A stretch of DNA of 9,480 nucleotides from Anaerolineae bacterium (lineage in GTDB: Bacteria > Chloroflexota > Anaerolineae > Anaerolineales > Villigracilaceae): the NCBI GenBank assembly GCA_003694975.1, contig RFJH01000191.1, forward strand, positions 1 to 9,480. The letters are read 5' to 3'. How positions within the stretch are numbered: the first letter of the stretch is position 1; the number at the start of each line of letters is the position of its first letter. The notes below the pieces were generated by a model, which made no database searches, was not told where the DNA came from, and was given only the letters and a program-made list of their open reading frames with translations. This document shows, piece after piece, positions 1-5,723 of the stretch. The position numbers and the translations under genes are program-made.

Positions 1-1
1 C

Positions 2-187
2 GATAAGCGTGTCGTCATTCTGGACGATGTCATCAGCACCGGCTCGACGTTGCAAGGGATGCGGCTGTTGGTCGAGAAAGCGGGTGGGGAGATCGTGGCC
101 GAGGCGGCCATCTTCACGGAGGGAGAACAGGCGAAATGGAAGCACGTCATCTCGCTGGGGCATTTGCCGCTCTTCACCGATGACTAA
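2..187 (+). CDS. Phosphoribosyltransferase, C-terminal fragment (type I PRTase fold)
   Basis: This is the last 61 codons of a gene cut by the window start; the reading frame begins at base 2. The fragment opens with VVILDDVISTGSTL, the type I phosphoribosyltransferase PRPP-binding loop: a hydrophobic strand, two acidic residues, then an S/T-G-S-T phosphate-binding turn. The family transfers a base or other nucleophile onto 5-phosphoribosyl pyrophosphate in the cytoplasm. After the loop come a helix with small and charged residues, a strand, and the tail LGHLPLFTDD, which resembles adenine/xanthine PRTase-like proteins. Substrate specificity lies largely in the missing N-terminal part, so I give no gene symbol. 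The TAA stop (185-187) overlaps the TAG stop of the convergent GIY-YIG gene, so no terminator separates them. The family is clear; the exact enzyme is not. Confidence 0.85.
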   Translation, partial: DKRVVILDDVISTGSTLQGMRLLVEKAGGEIVAEAAIFTEGEQAKWKHVISLGHLPLFTDD

Positions 188-447
188 GCTGCCTCTTTCT
201 CCGCACCGCGAATCAGCCTCTCTTTCTGTGCATGGGTCATCGCCTTGATGACCCGTTCTCGCTTCATCGCCGCGCGGCGGTCCGGCTGTTCTTCCACATA
301 GACCAGGCGCACCGGTCGGCGGGAGCGGGTGTAGCGCGAGGCGCGTCCGGCATTGTGCTCACGCTCGCGGCGGGAGGGATCGGTCGTCCAGCCGGTGTAG
401 TACGTCCCGTCGGCGCATTCCAGGATGTAGCAGTAGCAGGGTCTCAC
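184..447 (-). CDS. Small GIY-YIG domain protein (YhbQ/UPF0213-like)
   Basis: An 87-residue protein that is essentially one GIY-YIG nuclease domain, the usual size for the YhbQ/UPF0213 subfamily. The first strand (CYCYILECADG, residues 4-14) stands for the GIY element, with YYTG at 16-19 as the YIG element. TTDPSRREREHN follows, with the conserved Arg/His region (R26-R27, H31-N32). A C-terminal helix carries E64 at the metal-binding glutamate position, followed by IKAMTHAQKERLI. Known members are structure-related or weak DNA nucleases of uncertain cellular role, so DNA processing is inferred from the fold. The start is GTG (445-447), chosen because it forms a GTGA overlap with the TGA stop of the upstream TyrA-like gene, which implies translational coupling in a two-gene operon. 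The stop shares bases with the convergent phosphoribosyltransferase stop. Confidence 0.88.
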   Translation of the reverse strand: MRPCYCYILECADGTYYTGWTTDPSRREREHNAGRASRYTRSRRPVRLVYVEEQPDRRAAMKRERVIKAMTHAQKERLIRGAEKEAA

Positions 448-1433
448 CGCTTGCGTGGCTTTCCGAGCGAACCGAAGAGCAGGCGCTGAAGGCGTTCGCC
501 GAAGGAGGGGATCTCCGGCGGCTGTGGCCCCTCGCTCTCGCGATCGGGGGTCAATCTATCGCCCAGCCAGGTTGCCCGCGCCTCCCGCGCCCGATCCAGA
601 TACGCCGCGAGGCTTTCTCCGTCCTGATGCGCAATCCCCTCACGCAACTTCTGTAGTGCGACGATGACGTCATCCAGTACCCGCGTCACGTTTTCGAGGT
701 TGAGAAGGAGGGCTTCCCTCAAGTCGCTCAATTCATCTTGATAAGCCATCGGCGCGGTGACCTCGGCGTAAGCGCGCCCGGCCAGACGGCGTCCTTCGCG
801 CCAGCCCGGTTGATTCATCGTCGCGTGGACGAGGGCTGCTGCCATCAAGCGTGGCAGGATGCGCGTGGCGGCCACCAGGCCATCCGTCTCATCCAGATCG
901 GCGTAAAGGGGAGAGGCCCCCAAAACCTGCGCCAGTTCGGAGGCCAGGCGCAACGCCTCGCCGGAAGCGTTCGGCGGCGCGCCGATCACCATCAACCCCC
1001 CTTCAAACAAATCCTCCTGAGCCGCTTCCGGGCTGCGTTCCCGTCCATACAAATAGCGAGGGTTGAAAACCGGCAGGAGTCCGAGATACGAACGGCCTGC
1101 GGGGAGCAACTCTTCCGCCCACGTACTGGCGGCGCGCTTGACCGGCGCGGTATCCATGACCACGGCGCCCTCCTCAAGCCCAGGCGCGATGGCTTCCATC
1201 GTCTCGCGCAGTTCCCCCGCAGGCAGGCACAAGAGCACCAGTTTCGCCCCACGAACCGCCTCGCGGGGATCGCCGCGGACGACATCCAGAGCGCCATAGC
1301 GGCGCGCGTCCCGTGCCAGAAGAGGGTCACTATCGTAGCCAACGCGGCGGAAGCGGTCGGGGTGGCGCCCCAGCCGCAGGCCAATCGAGGCGCCGATCTG
1401 CCTCAAGCCGATAATCGCAACATGAGAGGTCAT
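444..1433 (-). CDS. TyrA-like (prephenate/arogenate dehydrogenase family) protein with altered active site
   Basis: A 329-residue protein with the TyrA layout: an N-terminal Rossmann domain and a C-terminal helical domain. Visible features are the first strand and turn IIGLRQIGASIG (residues 7-18), an acidic residue after strand 2 (VGYD, D34) that favours NAD(H), VVMDTAPVK (91-99), DLFEGG (141-146) and a helical region from about 180. Several family hallmarks are changed. The dinucleotide motif has Arg at its second glycine (G9-x-R11-x-x-G14). The D-x-x-S-V-K element reads DTAPVK. The HPMAG catalytic histidine stretch reads LPVFN (120-124). The S-H-L-P-H helix reads R-I-L-P-R (191-195). The fold is therefore TyrA-like, but tyrosine-pathway catalysis is doubtful. 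The last ~45 residues are a charged, proline-rich tail. The ATG start has an AGGAG ribosome site 5 bases upstream. It is the first gene of an operon with the GIY-YIG gene. Confidence 0.8.
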   Translation of the reverse strand: MTSHVAIIGLRQIGASIGLRLGRHPDRFRRVGYDSDPLLARDARRYGALDVVRGDPREAVRGAKLVLLCLPAGELRETMEAIAPGLEEGAVVMDTAPVKRAASTWAEELLPAGRSYLGLLPVFNPRYLYGRERSPEAAQEDLFEGGLMVIGAPPNASGEALRLASELAQVLGASPLYADLDETDGLVAATRILPRLMAAALVHATMNQPGWREGRRLAGRAYAEVTAPMAYQDELSDLREALLLNLENVTRVLDDVIVALQKLREGIAHQDGESLAAYLDRAREARATWLGDRLTPDRESEGPQPPEIPSFGERLQRLLFGSLGKPRKR

Positions 1434-1438
1434 GCCGT

Positions 1439-1443
1439 CTCCT
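1439..1443 (-). promoter_or_regulatory. Ribosome binding site of the TyrA-like gene
   Basis: On the minus strand the sequence reads AAAAGGAGACGGC immediately before the ATG at 1433. The AGGAG core lies 5 bases from the start codon. This is the clearest Shine-Dalgarno site in the window and fixes the start. It contrasts with the four genes whose starts follow a -10 box directly. Confidence 0.75.
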
Positions 1444-1468
1444 TTTGAACCGGGGATACCCCCCGCCG

Positions 1469-1477
1469 ATTATAACA
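1469..1477 (-). promoter_or_regulatory. Extended -10 promoter element for the TyrA-like/GIY-YIG operon
   Basis: Read on the minus strand this is TGTTATAAT: a perfect TATAAT hexamer with a TG one base upstream, the extended -10 arrangement. No convincing -35 hexamer is visible 16-18 bases further up, which is tolerable for extended -10 promoters. A start about 7 bases downstream would give a leader of roughly 28 nt that includes the AGGAG ribosome site. Confidence 0.6.
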
Positions 1478-1495
1478 CCCCCTAGAATCACGAGA

Positions 1496-1540
1496 GCCGG
1501 GGACGCCGACCCCGGCCCTCTTCTGAAAGGAGGAGAAGAG
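1496..1540. repeat. Two adjacent hairpins in the TyrA-like/ogt intergenic region
   Basis: The first hairpin (1496-1516) has perfect 7-base arms, GCCGGGG and CCCCGGC, around a 7-base loop. The second (1518-1540) has perfect 7-base arms, CTCTTCT and AGAAGAG, around the loop GAAAGGAGG, so on the + strand a near-perfect Shine-Dalgarno sequence sits in and beside the loop. No start codon follows at ribosome-binding distance and the alkyltransferase starts 120 bases further on. Neither hairpin ends in a T-run, so neither is a textbook terminator. The role is unknown. Confidence 0.5.
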
Positions 1541-1589
1541 AAATCACCTTACGCCCTAAAATTTATCACAGTTCTCCTGATTATGCTTG

Positions 1590-1622
1590 ACGCTTTCCCT
1601 ACGCTTTCCCTACGCTTTCCCT
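1590..1622. repeat. Three tandem 11-bp direct repeats upstream of the alkyltransferase promoter
   Basis: The unit ACGCTTTCCCT occurs three times without a mismatch, at 1590-1600, 1601-1611 and 1612-1622. The array ends 5 bases before a TTGACA hexamer. An 11-base period is close to one helical turn, so the three units would face the same side of DNA. That suits an activator or repressor site, but slippage expansion of a neutral sequence would look the same. The repeats do not extend into the coding region. Confidence 0.8.
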
Positions 1623-1626
1623 ACAG

Positions 1627-1650
1627 TTGACAAAGTTGTTAAGGTACAAT
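1627..1650 (+). promoter_or_regulatory. Putative ogt promoter (TTGACA and TACAAT elements)
   Basis: A consensus TTGACA lies at 1627-1632 and a near-consensus TACAAT at 1645-1650. The spacer between them is only 12 bases, well below the usual 16-18, so they may not work as a simple pair. TACAAT alone is well placed: the predicted start falls at about 1657, 3 bases before the ATG at 1660, giving a leaderless or almost leaderless mRNA. No Shine-Dalgarno sequence is present. Confidence 0.45.
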
Positions 1651-1659
1651 GGACGCGAC

Positions 1660-2193
1660 ATGAACGCGCAGCCCCCTTCTCTGCTCTACACCGGTGAAGT
1701 GAAAAACACCCCCCTGGGCGATTTGCGCGTCGCCCTCTCGGACCGGGGCCTGGTCGCCGTGACCTGGGACATGACCCCCGCCCGTTTCGCGGAACACCTG
1801 GAGCGGCGCTTCAAATGCCCTGTGCAGCCCGATGAGGAGAAGACCGCCGAGGTGGCGCGTCAACTGCGCGAGTACCTCAACGGCGAGCGACGGGAGTTCA
1901 CCATCCCCATTGACTGGTCCTTCCTGCGCCCCTTCCAGCGCAAAGTCTTGCAGGCCACTTTCGCCATCCCCTACGGCGCGACGCGCACCTATGGCGATCT
2001 CGCCTTCGAGGTGACCGGCAACCGACGCGCGGCGCGCGCCGTGGGCCGCGCCGAGGCCACCAACCCGATGCCCCTGGTCATCCCCTGTCATCGCGTCATA
2101 GGAGCGAACGGCAAATTGATCGGCTACGGCGGCGGGGAAGGATTGAAAACGAAAGAGTGGCTGCTGAAACTGGAAGGCGCCGTGCTGACGTGA
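1660..2193 (+). CDS. ogt: Methylated-DNA--[protein]-cysteine S-methyltransferase (O6-alkylguanine-DNA alkyltransferase)
   Basis: A 177-residue suicide repair protein that moves the alkyl group from O6-alkylguanine in DNA onto its own cysteine. The active site IPCHRVIG is at residues 141-148, with the acceptor C143. The C-terminal domain is complete: FQRKVLQATFAIPYGATRTYGDLA (about 92-115; PYG and TYG are family hallmarks), the recognition helix NRRAARAVGRA (121-131) with R126 at the arginine-finger position, NPMPLV before the active site, and GYGGG...KEWLLKLEG at the end. The N-terminal ~80 residues form the usual poorly conserved accessory domain, so the length is normal. ATG at 1660 is preferred over the in-frame TTG at 1627, because TTG lies inside promoter-like sequence and would add residues upstream of the usual N-terminus. 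It is a single-gene unit, convergent with recF across a 6-base gap. No Ada-type regulatory domain is present. Confidence 0.95.
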   Translation: MNAQPPSLLYTGEVKNTPLGDLRVALSDRGLVAVTWDMTPARFAEHLERRFKCPVQPDEEKTAEVARQLREYLNGERREFTIPIDWSFLRPFQRKVLQATFAIPYGATRTYGDLAFEVTGNRRAARAVGRAEATNPMPLVIPCHRVIGANGKLIGYGGGEGLKTKEWLLKLEGAVLT

Positions 2194-2199
2194 GAAGGC

Positions 2200-3405
2200 T
2201 CATCCCCCAACGCGCACCGTCCCCCCCTCGACCTGCCAGACAGTAGCCCCTCGCACGAACGACTCGTCAAAAGCGCTCAGGTCTGTCGTGGTCAACAAAG
2301 CCTGCTCGCTCTCGCCGAGGTAATCCAACAGGTCGGCGCGGCGTTGGGTGTCCAGTTCTGCCATGACCTCGTCCAGAAGGATGACCGGCCACTGGCCGGT
2401 TTTCTCTTTCAGCCAGGAGACCTCGGCCAGTCTGAGGGAGAGCAAGGCCGTGCGGATCTGGCCGCGCGAGCCGTAGAAGCCCAAATCCACGCCATTACCG
2501 AGAAAGCGCACCTCGTCGCGGTGGGGGCCGATGGTCGTCACGCCGCGCGTGATTTCCTCGCCGCGCAGGCGCTCCAGGCGTTCCAGGAAGCCCCGGCGGA
2601 TCTCCTCCGGCGAGAGGCCGGAGCGGTCTGCGGGGGTGTCCATCGGCAGGGCGTATTGCCGTTGTGGGGCGGGGAGGGGATCGTAGGAGGGACGGTAATC
2701 CAGGCGGAGCACCTCGGCAGCGCGCGTCAGGCGGTGGTGGATGCGCGTGGCCTGTTTCTCCAATTCTTTCACGGCGTGGATGCGGTAGTGGATAATCTTC
2801 GCCCCCAGGTCGGCGAGGGTCTCGTCCCAGAACGTCAATTGGGCGAGGTCACCGCCGCGCTCAGCGATCTGCTTGAGGAGGGCATTGCGCTGGCTGAGTG
2901 CCTTCCGATATTCACCCAGCAGCGATGCGTAGCCGGCGATGGCCTGCGCCAGAGTCAGGTTGAGGTAGCGTCGTCGCTCCTCCGGCCCGCCTTCGATGAT
3001 TTGCGTCATCTGTGGGACGAAGATGACGGCGTTGAAGTGCCCGATGGCCTCGCTCAGGGGGCGTTTGACGCCATCGATCAGCACTTCCTTGCGCAGGCGA
3101 CGCCCGTTCGTGCCGACGGCTTCCAGGATCAGGCGCACCTCGATGCGATGTCGGGATTCGCCGCGTCGGTATTCCCCCACCAGGCGCGCCACGGCCAGGG
3201 GTTCGCGCGCCGCGAGGAAATTGACCAGGTGGCGGTCTGTGTGAGTTTGGAAAGAGGTGAGCGCGGCAAGGAAATAGACCGCTTCCAGGAAACTGGTCTT
3301 TCCCTGGGCGTTCCCACCGACGAGCAAAATCACCCGCCGGGGGATTTCGATATCCAGGCGGGCGAAGGTGCGGAAGTTGGTCAGCGAGAGATGGGTCAGG
3401 TACAT
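2200..3405 (-). CDS. recF: DNA replication and repair protein RecF
   Basis: A 401-residue SMC-like ATPase that acts with RecO and RecR to load RecA at single-strand gaps. It starts with MYLTHLSLTNFRTF, the RecF opening strand. The Walker A loop GGNAQGKTS is at about 30-38 (K36), followed by FLEAVYFLA. A helical arm region spans roughly 140-230. The late motifs are GPHRDEV (293-299), a RecF hallmark; the ABC-type signature SRGQIRTALLSLRLAE (313-328); Walker B VILLDEVMAELD (341-352); and a C-terminal TTTDL D-loop/H-loop region (372-376). The length is slightly above the usual 360-380. RecF normally sits beside dnaA, dnaN and gyrB in many bacteria, but here it follows peptide deformylase by 26 bases. 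No separate ribosome site or promoter is clear, so co-transcription with def is likely. Its stop lies 6 bases from the convergent alkyltransferase stop. Confidence 0.96.
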   Translation of the reverse strand: MYLTHLSLTNFRTFARLDIEIPRRVILLVGGNAQGKTSFLEAVYFLAALTSFQTHTDRHLVNFLAAREPLAVARLVGEYRRGESRHRIEVRLILEAVGTNGRRLRKEVLIDGVKRPLSEAIGHFNAVIFVPQMTQIIEGGPEERRRYLNLTLAQAIAGYASLLGEYRKALSQRNALLKQIAERGGDLAQLTFWDETLADLGAKIIHYRIHAVKELEKQATRIHHRLTRAAEVLRLDYRPSYDPLPAPQRQYALPMDTPADRSGLSPEEIRRGFLERLERLRGEEITRGVTTIGPHRDEVRFLGNGVDLGFYGSRGQIRTALLSLRLAEVSWLKEKTGQWPVILLDEVMAELDTQRRADLLDYLGESEQALLTTTDLSAFDESFVRGATVWQVEGGTVRVGG

Positions 3406-3431
3406 CGTATCGGTCGCTTGGCGGCCGGAGA

Positions 3432-3938
3432 TCAGACGCGGTCGGCCACCGGCTCCTCCGGCGTCCAGACGCGCTCGGCGCGGTCGGTGAACAAGATGCC
3501 GTTCAGATGGTCGACCTCATGTTGGAAAATGCGCGCCAGCCAGCCTCGCGCCTTGATCTTCAGCGGCTGGCCGTGGCGATTCTGCCCCTTGACCGTCACC
3601 GAGAGATAGCGTTCCACCTCCCCGACCAGCCCCGGGATGGAAAGACATCCTTCCACCCCCATCTCTGTCTCCTTAGAATGCCGCGTGATTTTCGGGTTGA
3701 CCACCACGTAGAGTTTCGGTTCGGCAGCCTCATCTTCCTCGTCCTCTGCGTACTCGACGACGATAAGGCGCTGCGATACGGCTACCTGGGGCGCGGCCAG
3801 ACCGACTCCCGGCGCGGCGCGCATCGTCTCGATCATATCGTCAATCAAACGCTGTAACTCATCATCAAAGCGGGTCACCGGACGCGCTTTGCGCCGTAAG
3901 ACCTCCGCCGGTACGGTTACGATTTCTCTCAGAGCCAT
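3432..3938 (-). CDS. def: Peptide deformylase
   Basis: A 168-residue metalloenzyme that removes the formyl group from the initiator methionine of new proteins at the ribosome. All three signatures are present: GVGLAAPQV (residues 44-52), EGCLSIPG (96-103, metal ligand C98) and QHEVDHLNG (139-147, ligands H140 and H144, catalytic E141). A very acidic stretch, YAEDEEDEAAEP (63-74), replaces the usual short loop between motifs one and two. The start is ambiguous by one codon because GTG and ATG are adjacent (GTGATG). I chose ATG because GAGAGG upstream is spaced 6 bases from it and only 3 from the GTG. The gene lies 34 bases after the CNB/PH gene and 26 bases before recF. A TAGAAT hexamer overlapping the stop of the upstream gene (3970-3975) could be an internal promoter, without a visible -35. 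Confidence 0.97.
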   Translation of the reverse strand: MALREIVTVPAEVLRRKARPVTRFDDELQRLIDDMIETMRAAPGVGLAAPQVAVSQRLIVVEYAEDEEDEAAEPKLYVVVNPKITRHSKETEMGVEGCLSIPGLVGEVERYLSVTVKGQNRHGQPLKIKARGWLARIFQHEVDHLNGILFTDRAERVWTPEEPVADRV

Positions 3939-3972
3939 CACTTACCTCTCAATCAACATAATCCGTAGTATT

Positions 3973-5700
3973 CTACTCCATTTCGCCTTCATCGTGTTCC
4001 CCGCTCAGTTCGCCTTCGACACGACTCCCCGGTTCGAGTTCTGTCTCGCGCAATTCATGGTACGTGACCAGCCATTCGGCAATGCGTTCGCGCTCAGCCC
4101 TTTCTGCTGCCTCTTTCTTCCTGGCAAGGCGCACGATGCGCCGACGATCAATGTCCTGCTGCACACCTGCAGGGTCGTACACATCTTCGAAGACCAGTTG
4201 TGTCGCCCCCACCGTGATATAGACCGACCCGAAGTTGAATAGATATCCCAGAAGACCACGGCGGGTATATTCCGTGCTTAAAATGTTCTCCAGAGGAGCG
4301 GAACGACGTTCCACCGTGCCGAACGGTTTGCGGTCCACATCCAGGATTTGCTCCGAGGTCACCTGGAAAATATCATTGCTCCAGTCAACGAGTTCATACC
4401 ACCACCACAGCAGAAAGGGGATCATTCCCGCCAGGGTCACCACCGTCAGGGTATCAAAACGCCACCCTCCTGTATCCGTTCGCGAGATCAGGTTTAGCGT
4501 TGGCGAGGTCGCCAGACGATACAGACGATAACCCAGCAATCCCAGCAACGTAAAGAGAAAGAACGAGGGTTGAGCCGTCTGACGAACCAGGACAATCCAG
4601 TGTTTACGGTAAGTGATGGTTTCCCCTTCCTCAAAGCGCGCTTTGAACAGCGACCCTCCCAGAAGCATCCGTAACCATCCGACCTTCTCCGGCGGTTCCT
4701 CCTCTTCCGGCGTGGTAGACCGGGCAGTCTCATCCGGCGCGGGCAGCCCCAGGCGGTCACGGATGGCCTGTTTCATGGCCTCCTTCTCGGCGCGCAAGGC
4801 GACCTCCTTCGCTCTTTGCCACATTTCTTCAATCACATGAGCGAGTTGGTAGGGGTGATTGGCCATGCGCAAAACAATACGCCCCACGAAGGTGCGTACG
4901 TTGATATCCCCGTAATCCAGTAACCGTCCTACCAGATCGGTCTCCACATCTACAGAGATGATGGCCGAAAGAGGCGCTTCCTGGCGGCTATCATAAATAC
5001 CTACTACCCGCTCCAGCCAAACCACGCGTTGATTGGTCACAATGTAATAGTCGTTTCCCCAATCCACGATGATCCACAATGTCCAGAGCAGTACCAGGAG
5101 CAAAGCGCTTCCCCCAAGGATGGCGGCCACAATGGACTGGCCGGCCCAGGCCGAGAGGAGCAACAGAGCAGGGATAACCAACGCCAGGAATGGGCCGATC
5201 AGGCCACGCGCCAGCAACACAGGGTGCTTGCGAGTCAGATAGTACACTACCTCCCGCTTATGCAGCCACTTGAAGCGCATCCGATAGGCCATCCGCCGGC
5301 TGCGAACCGATACGGCCAGATTGGCCTTGAAGGAGGAGTAACGCTTGAGCACATCTCGCAAGTCGCTACGGTTCAGGGCCAGCAGCAAAGTCTCGTTCTC
5401 CGCGATCACGGTCGCGGAGCGCCGCGCGCGCGGTCGCAAGGCCGCTTCGCCAAAGTAATCCCCCTCTGTCAGGGTAGCCACGTTTACCTCTTCGCCCTTC
5501 TCCAGACGCACCACACGCACACCACCGCGATAAATCAGGTAGAGATGGTCGGCCTCTTCCCCCTCGTTGAACACGACCTCGTCCGAACGGAACCCCCGTT
5601 CTTCCAGGCGCGCCGCGATATCGGCCAGTTGCTCGTTCGAGAGGCCGCGAAACAGATGACAGCGTTGTAGAAAGGCGATTCGTTGCTCTTCCCTGATCAC
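3973..5700 (-). CDS. Membrane protein: cyclic-nucleotide-binding domain fused to duplicated membrane/PH-like module
   Basis: A 575-residue protein. Residues 10-120 form a CRP/PKA-type cyclic-nucleotide-binding domain, with NEGEEADHLYLIYRGGVRV for the beta roll and FGEAALRPRARRSATV (83-98) as the phosphate-binding cassette, including the R-x-A-T-V end. Two membrane segments follow (about 161-184 and 190-212), then a bacterial PH-like (bPH2) domain starting DWGNDYYIVTNQRVV (213-227). An acidic, proline-rich linker lies at 322-339. Next is a second pair of membrane segments (378-397, 417-437) and a second PH-like domain starting DWSNDIFQVTSEQIL (439-453). The C-terminus is a charged helix and an acidic tail. 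The two halves align: RKHPVLLAR with RKHWIVLVR before the membrane pair, and GRLLDYGDINVRTF with GYLFNFGSVYITVG near the PH end, so the unit was duplicated. The start is GTG, 6 bases after an extended -10. A ligand-gated or membrane-stress role is inferred; no function is known to me. Confidence 0.88.
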   Translation of the reverse strand: MIREEQRIAFLQRCHLFRGLSNEQLADIAARLEERGFRSDEVVFNEGEEADHLYLIYRGGVRVVRLEKGEEVNVATLTEGDYFGEAALRPRARRSATVIAENETLLLALNRSDLRDVLKRYSSFKANLAVSVRSRRMAYRMRFKWLHKREVVYYLTRKHPVLLARGLIGPFLALVIPALLLLSAWAGQSIVAAILGGSALLLVLLWTLWIIVDWGNDYYIVTNQRVVWLERVVGIYDSRQEAPLSAIISVDVETDLVGRLLDYGDINVRTFVGRIVLRMANHPYQLAHVIEEMWQRAKEVALRAEKEAMKQAIRDRLGLPAPDETARSTTPEEEEPPEKVGWLRMLLGGSLFKARFEEGETITYRKHWIVLVRQTAQPSFFLFTLLGLLGYRLYRLATSPTLNLISRTDTGGWRFDTLTVVTLAGMIPFLLWWWYELVDWSNDIFQVTSEQILDVDRKPFGTVERRSAPLENILSTEYTRRGLLGYLFNFGSVYITVGATQLVFEDVYDPAGVQQDIDRRRIVRLARKKEAAERAERERIAEWLVTYHELRETELEPGSRVEGELSGEHDEGEME

Positions 5701-5706
5701 GCCGTT

Positions 5707-5715
5707 ATTCTAGCA
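5707..5715 (-). promoter_or_regulatory. Extended -10 element directly upstream of the CNB/PH gene
   Basis: Read on the minus strand the sequence is TGCTAGAAT, followed by six bases (AACGGC) and then the GTG start at 5700. This is an extended -10 with TG one base before the hexamer. Transcription would begin at or within a base or two of the start codon, so the mRNA is predicted to be leaderless. No Shine-Dalgarno site exists. No good -35 is visible. Confidence 0.55.
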
Positions 5716-5723
5716 CGAAAGGG

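Noticed and set aside
1583..1630. A 15-codon peptide frame (ATG at 1583) as a leader peptide for ogt
   Set aside because: It is composed almost wholly of the translated 11-mer repeats and has no ribosome site at a usable distance; the strong SD-like sequence is about 48 bases away.
1627..1662. TTG at 1627 as the start of the alkyltransferase
   Set aside because: It coincides with the TTGACA element, lies upstream of the likely transcript start, has no ribosome site, and adds 11 residues (LTKLLRYNGRD-like) unlike the family's N-terminus.
2344..3609. A 421-codon open frame on the + strand opposite recF and def
   Set aside because: It is an antisense shadow produced by GC-rich codon bias. The minus-strand frames contain full RecF and deformylase motif sets, while this one shows no recognisable domain.
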